The translations under genes and the position numbers were made by a program. The notes under the pieces are model-generated. The model was not told the origin of the DNA. It did no database searches and was given only the letters and a program-made list of their open reading frames with translations. Positions 17,982 to 26,783 of a stretch of 29,705 bases of DNA are shown in pieces. The stretch is from DASPNH01 sp035626675 (GTDB lineage: Bacteria > Desulfobacterota > Binatia > UBA1149 > CAITLU01). How positions within the stretch are numbered: the first letter of the stretch is position 1; every line of letters starts with the position of its first letter. The stretch is taken from contig DASPNH010000160.1 of NCBI GenBank assembly GCA_035626675.1, positions 1-29,705 of the forward strand, written 5' to 3'.

Positions 17982-18009
17982 ACAACCCCTCGCAGGGGCG
18001 AGGGGTTGT
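17982..18009 (+). promoter_or_regulatory. Hairpin that buries the ribosome-binding site of the regulator gene
   Basis: ACAACCCCTCGC and GCGAGGGGTTGT form a perfect 12-bp stem with loop AGGG. The right arm contains GAGGGG (18000-18005), the best Shine-Dalgarno for the GTG at 18018. In the folded state that site would be paired, so translation may depend on opening the stem. Confidence 0.5.
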
Positions 18010-18017
18010 CCGTCATC

Positions 18018-20906
18018 GTGCGCGTGGACACCGTGGGCGAGCGTCTTTGGCGCGGCCACGAGTGCATTTCTCTGCGGCCCAAGACCTGGGCCGTTCTGGT
18101 CTACCTCGCCTCTCGACCCGACGCCCTGGTCACCAAGCACGAGCTCCTGGACGCGCTGTGGCCGGATGCGATGGTGTCCGAAGGCACGCTGAACAAGTCC
18201 ATCGGAGAGCTGCGCGCCGCGCTTGCGGACGACCGGGGCCAACCGCGCTTCATCGAGACCGTGGCGCGACGCGGATTTCGCTGGATCGGCGGCAGCGGCT
18301 TCATCGCAACGAACGACGCTCCTGCCACGGCCCCGCCCGTTGCTGCCCAAGAGACGGCCGGCGAGATCGGCCTGGCCACGCCAGGTCTGATTGCACGCGA
18401 ATCCGAGCTGGCCACGCTCGATCGATGCTACGCCGCGGCGGCCGCCGGCACGCGCCAACTCGTCTTCGTCACGGGTGAGGCTGGCGCCGGCAAGAGCACA
18501 CTGGTGGACGCTTTCCTTTGCCGCCTGGAGACGACCGCGGATGTCGCGATCGCGCGCGGGCAGTGCATCGATACCTATACGCAGCACGAGCCCTTCCGGC
18601 CGATTCTGGAAGCGTTGGAGCGGCTGGCTGGCCGGCCCGACATCGCAAGCCGCGTCATCGGCGCGCTGCGAACGCACGGCCGTTCCTGGCTCCGGCACAT
18701 GCCCTCGATCGACGATGCAGCAGCCGCAGCGCCGCACGAGGCCGCGGCGGCTTCGGGCAGCATGCTGCGCGAGCTGGCCTCGGTGGTCGAAGCGATCTCT
18801 CGCGATCGCCCGCTGGTGCTGGTCATCGAGGACGTGCACTGGGCCGACCTGGCGACTTCGGATGCGTGCAACCACCTCGCGCGACGCCGCGATCCGGCCC
18901 GGCTCATGATCGTCCTTACGATGCGTCCCGCCGACTCGCTGCTGGTCGGCCACCCGCTGCATGCCATGAGGATCGAGCTCGCCAATCGAGCGCTCGCCAC
19001 CGAAGTGGCCGCGGCCGCTTTCACTCCGGCGTCGATCCGCGAGTACGTGGTCGGCCGCTGTCCCGGCCTGGAGCTGGCGCCCGACCTCTGCCAGTGGGTT
19101 CACTATCAGTCGGCGGGCAACCCGCTGTTCGTACGATTACTGGTCGATGACCTGATCGACCGGAATCTGTTCGCGCAGTCCGCCGAAGGACGCTGGCGGC
19201 TGCTGGGCTCGCCCGCCGAGCTGCGCAACGTGATTCCGGACAGCCTGCGCGCGCTCATCGAACGTCAGATCGCCGGTCTCTCCGACGCCGAACGTGCCGT
19301 CGTGGAAGCCGCGTGCGTGCTGCCGCGCGCGTTCGAAGCTTCCTCGATCGCCACGGCGGCCGGTGTCACTCCCGAAGACGCCGAGGAGATCTGCGACGCG
19401 CTGGCCAGGCGCGGCTGCATCCTGCGCGGCGCGGACCCGGCCGCCGCGTCATTGCGTGCACCGCGATTCGCTTTCGTGCACGTGCTGGTCCAGCGGGTCC
19501 TGCTCGATTGCCTGCCGCCTTCGCGCGCGCGGCGCTACCATGTCGCGGCCGCCGAGTATCTCGAGCGCGACCGGCGCGGCGATTCCGAGGCCACCGCCGT
19601 CGAGCTCGCGCTACACTACTCGATGGCCGGCGATGCGGTGGCCGCCCTGAGAAATCTCCAGGATGCAGCCTCCTTCGTGATGCAGGCTCCGGGGCCGCGC
19701 GAAGTGATCGCGATCCGCGAACGGATACTCGATCTTGTCGAACGCAATCCCGATCTTCCCGGCTACCGGCGCGTGCGGCTCGTCGCGACGCAGGAGCTGG
19801 CGCTCTCGCGGTATCAGGCCGCGGGTTTCGGCGATGCCGAAACGACACGCCTTCACGAGCGGGTGGTCAGCCTGGCCGTTGCTGGCGAGGACGACCGGGA
19901 GAAGTGGATCTCGGAACTGGGCGTTCTGTGGGGCCGCGCTGCGCTCGGCCAATACGAGGAAGCGATCGGCATCGGCCGGCGTCTTTTGCAGGAGGCGCCG
20001 CGCTTCGATCATCCCGCGATGGAGCACATGGCGCGTACGTCGCTGGCGAGCATGCTCTTCGCAACCGGCGAGCTCGACGAGACCGAGCGGCTGTATCTGG
20101 CCAATTTGGCCGGCGATGCCGCTCCCGAGCAGACCTTCGGCCGCAACCTGCGCGCGATGAGCCTGGCGCAGCTTGCCATGATACCGGTCCTTCGAGGCCA
20201 GTGGCGCCGCGCCAGAGAGCTCCTCCGCGAAGCCGATGAGGCCAGCAGCGCCGACGGCTTCCGCCGCGAGGCATATCTGTTCCCTCTGCTCGCCTACGTG
20301 CACGCATGGATGGGCGATGACCACGAGGCTGCCAGGCGGATCGACCAGGCCTTCCAATCGTGGGACGCGTCGAGCGAGTACGAGATGATGGAGCGCGCTC
20401 GTTTTCTTCAGGGGCTGATGCTCGCGCGCACCAGGCCGGACGACGACGGCATCGAGCGGATGCAGGAGTCGCTTGCGCGTCAGGCCAAAGCTTCCCTCTT
20501 CGAGCGGACTGGGCAGTGCTGCCTGCTGGCTGCAGAAATGCTCCGCCGCGGCATGCCCGGTGCGCGCGCCGTGATCGACGACGGTTTCGCCCATATGCAG
20601 ATGACGGGCGAATCCTGCTTCGCGTCCGAGCTCTATCGGCTGCGCGGTGAGGAGCGCCTGGCCTTCGGCACTGCCTCGCCTGCCGACGCAGAGGCCGACC
20701 TGCGCCATGCGGTCGCGACCGCGCATGCACAGGGCGCGTTCTGGCATGAGCTCGTCGCGACGATGAGCCTTGCGCGCAGGATGCGAGGCGACGGCCGCGG
20801 CCACGAAGCGCGGACTCTGTTGCAGGCCACCTGCGACGCCTTCCCTGGCGACGAGGACCTCGAAGACCTGCAGCGGGCGCGCAGGCCGCTGGCCGACATG
20901 GCTTGA
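18018..20906 (+). CDS. Winged-helix transcriptional regulator with AAA-type ATPase and helical repeats
   Basis: From the GTG at 18018 the product is 962 residues. An OmpR-type winged-helix DNA-binding domain occupies ~1-93 (RVDTVGERLWRG, LRPKTWAVLVYLASRP, FIETVARRGFRWIG). A STAND/MalT-like ATPase follows, with Walker A GEAGAGKST (~153-161) and Walker B LVLVIEDVHWADLATSD (~265-280). The region to the C-terminus is alpha-helical, with TPR-like repeats that usually bind a ligand or partner. The frame extends to an ATG at 17916, but that start lies beside a 16-bp hairpin and would add a low-complexity tail before the DNA-binding domain. Such proteins are usually activators of neighbouring genes; the flanking SGNH hydrolase and the secreted protein at 21024 are candidate targets. 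The inducer is unknown. Confidence 0.85.
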   Translation: MRVDTVGERLWRGHECISLRPKTWAVLVYLASRPDALVTKHELLDALWPDAMVSEGTLNKSIGELRAALADDRGQPRFIETVARRGFRWIGGSGFIATNDAPATAPPVAAQETAGEIGLATPGLIARESELATLDRCYAAAAAGTRQLVFVTGEAGAGKSTLVDAFLCRLETTADVAIARGQCIDTYTQHEPFRPILEALERLAGRPDIASRVIGALRTHGRSWLRHMPSIDDAAAAAPHEAAAASGSMLRELASVVEAISRDRPLVLVIEDVHWADLATSDACNHLARRRDPARLMIVLTMRPADSLLVGHPLHAMRIELANRALATEVAAAAFTPASIREYVVGRCPGLELAPDLCQWVHYQSAGNPLFVRLLVDDLIDRNLFAQSAEGRWRLLGSPAELRNVIPDSLRALIERQIAGLSDAERAVVEAACVLPRAFEASSIATAAGVTPEDAEEICDALARRGCILRGADPAAASLRAPRFAFVHVLVQRVLLDCLPPSRARRYHVAAAEYLERDRRGDSEATAVELALHYSMAGDAVAALRNLQDAASFVMQAPGPREVIAIRERILDLVERNPDLPGYRRVRLVATQELALSRYQAAGFGDAETTRLHERVVSLAVAGEDDREKWISELGVLWGRAALGQYEEAIGIGRRLLQEAPRFDHPAMEHMARTSLASMLFATGELDETERLYLANLAGDAAPEQTFGRNLRAMSLAQLAMIPVLRGQWRRARELLREADEASSADGFRREAYLFPLLAYVHAWMGDDHEAARRIDQAFQSWDASSEYEMMERARFLQGLMLARTRPDDDGIERMQESLARQAKASLFERTGQCCLLAAEMLRRGMPGARAVIDDGFAHMQMTGESCFASELYRLRGEERLAFGTASPADAEADLRHAVATAHAQGAFWHELVATMSLARRMRGDGRGHEARTLLQATCDAFPGDEDLEDLQRARRPLADMA

Positions 20907-20953
20907 ACCCGGCCCGTTCCCTTGCTCGGGAAATGCGGACGGATCGCGGCTGA

Positions 20954-20984
20954 CGACGGGAACCGTTCTCTACGAACGGCGTCG
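20954..20984 (+). terminator. Weak hairpin after the regulator gene
   Basis: CCGTTC and GAACGG pair around TCTAC, and CGACG and CGTCG extend the stem past a 4-base bulge. No T-run follows. It lies in the 117-base gap between the regulator stop and the next gene. It may be a terminator or chance. Confidence 0.3.
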
Positions 20985-21023
20985 GCCCTTCCCACAGGAA
21001 AGGCTTGGACCTATGGTCAGGCG

Positions 21024-22486
21024 GTGAAATCCATCAGGTCTTCCATCGTGGCAGTGGCGCTTCTTCTTCTGCCTGCCGGCGCCAACGCACGTGTGGTCGT
21101 GGCCAGCTCCGCGGTATCTGCCAGTCCAGCGCCGATCCATGCGTCATCCGCGACGCGGTTCGGGTCGTCGCCGGCAGCATCCTGGACTTCGGCGCTCGAA
21201 CCGTCGAGTTGGAAGATCCAGGGTCGCTGGATTTCCTGTTCGGCAGTTCGAAAGTGACCCGGCTTCGGTGCGGTGATTTCCGTACCGACGCCGGAACGCG
21301 CCCCGCCATACGTATTCGAGGCGCCAGACTCGGAAAGGCCGCCACCGACGTCATCATGGAGGCAACTCGGCAATGTTCGCAGTCCCAGGATACCTGCCTT
21401 CGCGATTCGCAGTGTGAGCAAGGCGCCTGCACGACAGGCAGGGGCACCATCGACATTGGCCGCCCCGTCGTAGCCAATACCGGGCACGCCGCTTCCTTGG
21501 ATCTATGGGCAGCGGATGACGTATTCATCCGTGGACCGGTCAGTATGCGCGGACCGCGCTTTGAATCGCTGTTCTTCCTCACGGCACTGCAGGGATCGAT
21601 CATCGTCGACGCACCCGTGAACCTTCACGGGTACTGCGACATCGACGCATTGGCTCGCAATCAACTCGTGGTGAGCGCGCCGATTCATTGTCACGCCGGC
21701 TTCGATTCCAGCGGTCTGACGTTTCTGCAGAGCCACGGCGACGTTTCGATCTCGAGCGATCTCGGTGTCTCGTCGACAGATGGCGGTGGCTTGGGTGATC
21801 TCGTGGTCGCCGCCGGAGGCAGTATAACCCTGGGCAGCGACGATGCCGGCGTTGGTGTAGACATCGGGGCCGACGGCTCAAAGGGCTTTTTCGGAGATGC
21901 CGGCACGATCGAGTTTCGAGCTGCCGGCGATCTGACAATGGGATCAAACGTACTGATACATGGCAATACCCGAAACCCCGCCGCTTTTGGCGGAGAGATT
22001 TACTTGACCGCGCTCGGGACCGTGAACGTGCGTGGTCGTATGGAGGCCCGTGGCATCGCTTCCAAGATCTCGGTTCAGGGCAACGGCGACGTGACGATCG
22101 GCGCCGGTGCCGCGATGACGACTGAAACCGGACGTGCGCGAAGTCCATCGTTTGTCGATATCCGCTCGCATCACGGTAATGTCACGATCGGAGGTGACAT
22201 CGCGTTGTCAGGAGGGAGCGTAACGGACGACACCACCGCGGGCGTTCTGATTCGAGGCTGCGACGTTACGCTCGTCGAAGGGGCTACGGTGACAAACACC
22301 ATACGGGAGGGAAGGACCCGCATAGCTGCACGTGAGCAGACGTCCATACTGACAGGTGTCGAAATGGCGACGTACGCGGGTAGCAACGAGATTTTTTATC
22401 GGGCCAAGCCACCCCTGATTGAAGGCGTCGTCGCCCCCGAGCCTTTACTCTCCCAGGACGCCTCGCTTCCGGCGTGCGCTCCCTGA
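21024..22486 (+). CDS. Secreted repetitive (beta-helix-like) protein, apparently frameshifted after its signal peptide
   Basis: A GTG at 21024 opens a good signal peptide (VKSIRSSIVAVALLLLP, then AGANA). That frame does not continue into the body. The body, from about 21116 (ICQSSADPCVIRDAVRVV) to the stop at 22486, is read one base out of step and has no signal peptide of its own. A single missing base between about 21090 and 21116 would join them, giving ~488 residues. The body shows LDFGARTVELEDPG, one cysteine unit (CSQSQDTCLRDSQC) and strand-turn repeats such as GDVTIGAGAAM. It is a shorter relative of the gene at 1-1603, which has four cysteine units. The break may be a real pseudogene mutation or a sequencing error. 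The DNA here looks less GC-rich than its neighbours. Function is unknown; a surface role is inferred. Confidence 0.7.
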
Positions 22487-22721
22487 GCGTTCTTTGGTCG
22501 CGGCAACGCCATCGCGTGCCCCGGGCCACCGACCCGACGCCGCGAGGCTTACGAGCCGCTCGTCGTAGACATCGCAGGCCAGTCAGCTCGCCCCACGACC
22601 TCCTCGAATTCCTCGGCGACGGTGCCCAGAACCAGAGGCTACGGCGCGTCGCGGTGTGTGCAAGGACACCTTGCCGTCGGCGGTAACGGACACTGCAGAT
22701 GTCGGGGTCATGGACACTCAG
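22487..22721. other. Intergenic region without recognised features
   Basis: This gap lies between the convergent ends of the plus-strand repetitive-protein gene and the minus-strand MsrB-MsrA gene. I see no coding frame with support, no RNA gene and no clear terminator. Confidence 0.4.
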
Positions 22722-23897
22722 TCAGTCGCGAACCCAGTGGCAGGTGTAACCGCCCGGGTTCTTCTGCAGGTAGTCCTGGTGGTAATCCTCGGCCGTCCAC
22801 CAGTCGCTGGCCGGCGTGATCTCGGTGACCACGGGTGCTTTCCACTTGCCGGACTTGTCGACCTCGGCCTTGACCCGTTCGGCGATCTCGCGCTGGCGCT
22901 CGTCGTGGAAGAAGATCGCCGAACGGTACGAGGTCCCGACGTCATTGCCCTGACGGTTCTTCGTCGTCGGATCGTGCAGCCGGAAGAAGAAGCGCAGGAT
23001 CTCTTCGTAGCTCGTCTTGTTCGGATCGAACTTGATGCGCACCGCCTCGGCATGGCCGTCGTGTCGCTGATAGGTGGCGTTGGCGATGGTTCCGCCGGTG
23101 TAACCGACGTCGGTTTCGACGACGCCGGGAAACTCGCGCACCAGCTCCTCGATGCCCCAGAAGCAGCCGCCCGCAATGGTCGCAATCTCGAGCTCGCCTT
23201 CGAACGCGGCGCTCTTGTGATCGCTCGTCGAAGCCGGCAGGGCCCCGGCCACGCTGGACTTGACCGGCAGCGCCGCGCCGCTGGAGCTCTTGCCGAACAG
23301 CGGCAGGTACTCGCCGTAGCCTTCCTCTTCGAGCTTCTCGACGGGGATGAAGCGCATCGCGGCCGAGTTCATGCAGTAACGAAGGCCCGTCGGTTTGGGG
23401 CCGTCGGAAAAGACGTGGCCGAGGTGGGAATCGCCATGCTTGGAGCGCACCTCGGTGCGCGGATACAGCAGCTTGTAGTCGGTGTGCTCGGTGACGTAGG
23501 CGGGATCGAGCGGTCTGGTAAAGCTCGGCCATCCAGTTCCCGAATCGTACTTGTCGGTCGAGCTGAAGAGAGGCTCTCCGGAAACGACGTCGACGTAGAT
23601 GCCGTCCTTCTTGTTGTCCCAGTACTCGTTGCGGAAGGGAGGCTCGGTGCCTTCGTGCTGGGTTACCTGGTACTGGAGGGGGTCCAGCGTCGTCTTGAGC
23701 TGCGCATCGTCGGGTTTCTTGAAATCTTTCATGCGGTCCGTCCTCGGGGTGATGTGGGCGCGGGCCTGGTCGTCTTGCGCGGCGGTCGCGCGCGGCTCGG
23801 ACTCGGCCTGTGTCGATTCACAAGCGTGCATTCCGAGCGCCGCGGTCAGGGCGGTGGCCACGAGGCAGGCGCGTGCCCATCGAAAACAGGGTTTCAT
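22722..23897 (-). CDS. msrAB: Exported peptide methionine sulfoxide reductase, MsrB-MsrA fusion
   Basis: From the ATG at 23897 (AAGGACGAAGG directly upstream) the product is 391 residues. It begins with an export signal (MKPCFRWARACLVATALTAA), with a weak lipobox-like Cys (GMHAC), so it is probably periplasmic. MsrB lies at ~55-190: DKYDSGTGWPSFTRPLDP and the catalytic RYCMNSAAMRF. The zinc-binding CxxC pairs are absent, and the usual resolving Cys of SGCGWPSF is Thr (SGTGWP). MsrA follows at ~215-391 with the catalytic GGCFWGIEELVREFPGV, GYTGG and YHQDYLQKNPGGYTCHW. The two domains reduce the R- and S-forms of methionine sulfoxide in oxidised proteins. The order B-then-A is opposite to the PilB type. 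The frame continues upstream into the fumarase region, but that part is antisense-like and without a signal. Confidence 0.9.
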   Translation of the reverse strand: MKPCFRWARACLVATALTAALGMHACESTQAESEPRATAAQDDQARAHITPRTDRMKDFKKPDDAQLKTTLDPLQYQVTQHEGTEPPFRNEYWDNKKDGIYVDVVSGEPLFSSTDKYDSGTGWPSFTRPLDPAYVTEHTDYKLLYPRTEVRSKHGDSHLGHVFSDGPKPTGLRYCMNSAAMRFIPVEKLEEEGYGEYLPLFGKSSSGAALPVKSSVAGALPASTSDHKSAAFEGELEIATIAGGCFWGIEELVREFPGVVETDVGYTGGTIANATYQRHDGHAEAVRIKFDPNKTSYEEILRFFFRLHDPTTKNRQGNDVGTSYRSAIFFHDERQREIAERVKAEVDKSGKWKAPVVTEITPASDWWTAEDYHQDYLQKNPGGYTCHWVRD

Positions 23898-24091
23898 CCT
23901 TCGTCCTTCCTTGATGCCAGCGACGGGTGACGCCGCCAAGCCGGCTGGTGCCGCCGGCGGGTTGCTGGGGTACCCGGGGATGTCGATGCCGGCAACGGCT
24001 GACCGGATACCGCCGGTCGCCCGGATTTGAGGCCACCTCTGGTGTTGGGACGTGCACGGGCAGCCCCTGTTCGGAGGCGCGCAGCGATTCC

Positions 24092-25735
24092 TCAGCTTTT
24101 TGGTGGAGGCACGCTCTGGGGCTGACAGCGGAAGAAGTCGTTGCCCTTGTCGTCGATGAGGATGAACGCCGGGAAGTTCTCGACCTCGATCTTCCAGACC
24201 GCCTCCATGCCTAGCTCGGCATAGTCGACGACCTCGACCTTGCGAATGTTCTCCTTGGCGAGGATGGCGGCCGGACCGCCGATGGAGCCGAGGTAGAAGC
24301 CGCCGTGCTTCTTGCACGCGTCGGTGACTGCAGGGCTGCGGTTGCCCTTAGCCAGCATCACCAGCGATGCGCCGCGGCTCTGAAAGAGGTCGACGTAGGA
24401 GTCCATGCGGCCGGCCGTGGTCGGACCAAAAGAGCCCGAAGGCATCCCTTTCGGCGTCTTGGCAGGGCCTGCGTAGTAGACGGGATGGTTCTTGAAGTAC
24501 TCTGGCAGCTCTTCGCCGCGGTCGAGCCGCTCCTTGAGCTTGGCGTGCGCAATGTCGCGCGCGACGATCAGCGTGCCCGATAGCGACAGGCGCGTGGTGA
24601 CGGGATGCTGCGTGAGCTGCGCAAGGATCTCTCTCATCGGTCGGTCCAGGTCGATGGCCACTGTGCCCTGTTCCTTGATGACGCGAAGATGATCGGGAAT
24701 CAGGCGGCCCGGATCGGTCTCCAGACGCTCGAGCCACACGCCGCGGCTGTCGATGCGTCCCTTGATGTTGCGATCGGCCGAGCACGACACGCCCACGCCC
24801 ACCGGACAGGAAGCGCCGTGGCGCGGCAGGCGCACCACGCGCACGTCGAGCGCGAAGTACTTGCCGCCGAACTGCGCGCCGATGCCGGAGCGTTGCGCGA
24901 TCTCCAGAACCATCTTCTCGGTCTCGACGTCGCGAAAGGCGCGGCCGTGCTCGTTGCCGGTGGTCGGCAACGAATCCAGATACTTCGCGGATGCCAGCTT
25001 GACGGTCTTCAGGCACGCCTCGGCCGAAGTGCCGCCGATGACGAAGACCAGGTGGTAGGGAGGACAGGCCGCGGTGCCGAGCATGCGCACCTTGTCGTCG
25101 AAGAACCTGGCAAGGCCCTCGGGCGTCAGCAGTGCGCGCGTCTCCTGGAACAGGAACGTCTTGTTGGCCGAGCCTCCGCCCTTGGCCACGAACAGGAAAT
25201 CGTAAGTGTCGCCGGGCGTGGCATACAGGTCGATCTGGGCGGGCAGATTCGTGCCCGTGTTGACCTCGCGAAACATGTCCAGAGGCGCGTTCTGCGAGTA
25301 GCGCAGGTTCTCCTCGGCGTAGGTGCGAAACACGCCGCGCGAGAGATGCTCGGCGTCGTCGCCGCCGGTCCAGACGCGCTGGCCTTTCTTGCCGATGATG
25401 GTGGCGGTGCCGGTGTCCTGGCAGAACGGAAGAATACCCTGCGCGGCGACCTCGGCGTTTCGCAGCATCGTAAGGGCGACGTAGCGGTCGTTGTCGGAGG
25501 CCTCCTTGTCGTCCAGGATGGCCGCGACCTGTCGGAGATGCTTTTCGCGCAGCAGGAACGAACAGTCGCGCAGGGCCTGATGCGCAAGGTAGGCCAGGGC
25601 TTCGGGCTCGATCTTGAGGACCGGCTCACCGTCGAGCGAGGTCTGCGAGACGAACTGGTCGGTGAGCAGGCGATACTCGGTGGTGTCCTGTCCGAGCGGA
25701 AACTGTTCCTGATAGACGAAGTCGGGCGCCTTCAT
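24092..25735 (-). CDS. fumA: Fumarate hydratase class I, single-chain [4Fe-4S] type
   Basis: The 547-residue cytosolic enzyme interconverts fumarate and L-malate in the TCA cycle. The N-terminal alpha domain includes LPFCQDTGTATIIGKKGQRV, KGGGSANKTFLFQ and GTAACPPYHLVFVIGG. The C-terminal beta domain includes HPVTTRLSLSGTLIVARD, GMPSGSFGPTTAGRMDSY and KKHGGFYLGSIGGPAAI. The three cluster ligands are C105, C224 and C318, with the same spacing as in FumA-type enzymes. The length equals that of single-chain class I fumarases. A close relative, L-tartrate dehydratase, is two-subunit, so fumarase is favoured. No Shine-Dalgarno precedes the ATG; see the promoter at 25742. It lies 194 bases before the MsrBA start. 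Confidence 0.93.
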   Translation of the reverse strand: MKAPDFVYQEQFPLGQDTTEYRLLTDQFVSQTSLDGEPVLKIEPEALAYLAHQALRDCSFLLREKHLRQVAAILDDKEASDNDRYVALTMLRNAEVAAQGILPFCQDTGTATIIGKKGQRVWTGGDDAEHLSRGVFRTYAEENLRYSQNAPLDMFREVNTGTNLPAQIDLYATPGDTYDFLFVAKGGGSANKTFLFQETRALLTPEGLARFFDDKVRMLGTAACPPYHLVFVIGGTSAEACLKTVKLASAKYLDSLPTTGNEHGRAFRDVETEKMVLEIAQRSGIGAQFGGKYFALDVRVVRLPRHGASCPVGVGVSCSADRNIKGRIDSRGVWLERLETDPGRLIPDHLRVIKEQGTVAIDLDRPMREILAQLTQHPVTTRLSLSGTLIVARDIAHAKLKERLDRGEELPEYFKNHPVYYAGPAKTPKGMPSGSFGPTTAGRMDSYVDLFQSRGASLVMLAKGNRSPAVTDACKKHGGFYLGSIGGPAAILAKENIRKVEVVDYAELGMEAVWKIEVENFPAFILIDDKGNDFFRCQPQSVPPPKS

Positions 25736-25741
25736 CGCGCT

Positions 25742-25770
25742 TCTATAGGGCGGCGATGCGGCGGCGGCAA
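25742..25770 (-). promoter_or_regulatory. Possible fumarase promoter, transcript may be leaderless
   Basis: On the minus strand TTGCCG (25765-25770) and TATAGA (25742-25747) are 17 bases apart, each matching four of six sigma-70 consensus bases. The expected transcription start falls at or next to the ATG (25735), and no Shine-Dalgarno is present. This fits a leaderless mRNA. Confidence 0.4.
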
Positions 25771-25790
25771 AAAACAGTCGACAAAAAAGT

Positions 25791-25829
25791 GGTCAGGCAC
25801 CTTTTCGACCGCCGAAAAGGTGCCTGACC
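25791..25829. terminator. REP-like 17-bp palindrome acting as terminator
   Basis: GGTCAGGCACCTTTTCG and its exact complement flank ACCGC. On the minus strand the stem lies 5 bases after the stop of the RcnB-like gene and is followed by ACTTTTTTG, a good intrinsic terminator; CTTTTTC follows on the plus strand, so it may work both ways. The core AAAGGTGCCTGACCC is shared with the repeat at 1607-1631. Confidence 0.8.
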
Positions 25830-25834
25830 CTTTT

Positions 25835-26383
25835 TCAGAACGGGACGACGACCACGTCGACGACGACCCGCGTAGGAACTTCGTAAAGCACCACGTCGCC
25901 GTCAATGAAGCCGTAGGCGAAACCCGAGGGCGGCGGCGCCAGGCTGACGATCAGCTCCTGCGGCAGCGGATACAGGGAAACGTCGGACGATAGGGAGCGT
26001 CCGACCGAATAGCGCTTGGCGTGTCCTGGCGGCGTGCAGTCGTTGCCCTTCTTGCGAAGGCCTGGTGGGCAATCGCGACCGTTGCCGTAGCGTTCGCGGT
26101 AGTAGCTCACCACGCGCGAGCGCTGGTCGTCGCGAAACTTCGCCATCTTCTGTTCGCGCTTTTGATACTCGTGCTCGGCCTTCTGCTCGCGCTTCTGGTA
26201 CTCGTGCTCGTCCTTCTGGAGCTGCTTGCGGTACTCGTGGTCCTCGCGCTGCTGCTGCTTCTGCTGATGCTTGTCGGCATGCTTGTCGTGCTTGCCGCCT
26301 TTATCGGCGAGCGCGAGCGGTGCGGCGAGGAACGCCGCGACGGTAACGGCGGCCAGGCTCGTGAGGATGCGAGTGGTTTGCAT
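25835..26383 (-). CDS. Secreted RcnB/CigR-like protein with charged repeats
   Basis: From the ATG at 26383, with AAGGAGG 7 bases upstream, the product is 182 residues. It has a signal peptide (ILTSLAAVTVAAFLAAPLALA). The next part is very charged, with three 11-residue repeats: EDHEYRKQLQK, DEHEYQKREQK and AEHEYQKREQK. These should form a long amphipathic helix. The C-terminal ~75 residues (PPGHAKRYSVGRSL, LPQELIVSLAPPPSGFAYGF, DGDVVLYEVPTRVVVDVV) fit the RcnB/CigR-type periplasmic domain, linked in some bacteria to metal handling or virulence control. Its role here is unknown. It is followed by the terminator at 25791 and preceded by another small secreted protein gene. Confidence 0.72.
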   Translation of the reverse strand: MQTTRILTSLAAVTVAAFLAAPLALADKGGKHDKHADKHQQKQQQREDHEYRKQLQKDEHEYQKREQKAEHEYQKREQKMAKFRDDQRSRVVSYYRERYGNGRDCPPGLRKKGNDCTPPGHAKRYSVGRSLSSDVSLYPLPQELIVSLAPPPSGFAYGFIDGDVVLYEVPTRVVVDVVVVPF

Positions 26384-26471
26384 GGGTGCCTCCTTCGGTG
26401 TGTCGATGATCAGAGCGCCGCTGCACGTGGTCCTGCGTCGGCGTGGGACCGGCGGGGCGAACGAGCCGCGG

Positions 26472-26783
26472 TCAGCGCTTCTTGGTGGCCTTCTTCTGCT
26501 TGCGCGTCTCTTTGGCGGGGGCCGTCCCATCCTGACAGCTCGCTGCCGTGGCAATTGTCGCCTGAGCCTTGCGGAGCTGACGAATCGCCTTGGCTGCCTG
26601 CTTGCTGCACCGCTGGCCTTTGGCGTCTGGCAGGTTGGCCGTCTCCAGGCTCGTGATGGCGGCCGAGACCTGGCTGTTGGCCGCGTCCAGCTTCGGATCT
26701 GCGGCCTCGGCCCCTCCAGTGTTGAAGATGGTGATGGTCGCAAGGGCAGCAGCGACTGCGATCATCGCGCGATTTCGAATCAT
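26472..26783 (-). CDS. Small secreted hypothetical protein
   Basis: From the ATG at 26783, with AGGAGA about 9 bases upstream, the product is 103 residues. It has a signal peptide (IRNRAMIAVAAALATITIF, cleavage near GAEAA) and a short helical mature part with two cysteines (RCSKQAAKAIRQLRKAQ, ASCQDG). It ends in a Lys/Arg-rich tail (KETRKQKKATKKR). The frame runs open upstream to 27140, into the tRNA fragment and phage end, which is not coding. No family is recognised. It may share a promoter with the RcnB-like gene 88 bases downstream. Confidence 0.6.
   Translation of the reverse strand: MIRNRAMIAVAAALATITIFNTGGAEAADPKLDAANSQVSAAITSLETANLPDAKGQRCSKQAAKAIRQLRKAQATIATAASCQDGTAPAKETRKQKKATKKR

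Noticed and set aside
24605..25993. Plus-strand open frame (462 codons)
   Set aside because: Antisense to the fumarase, which has full family motifs.
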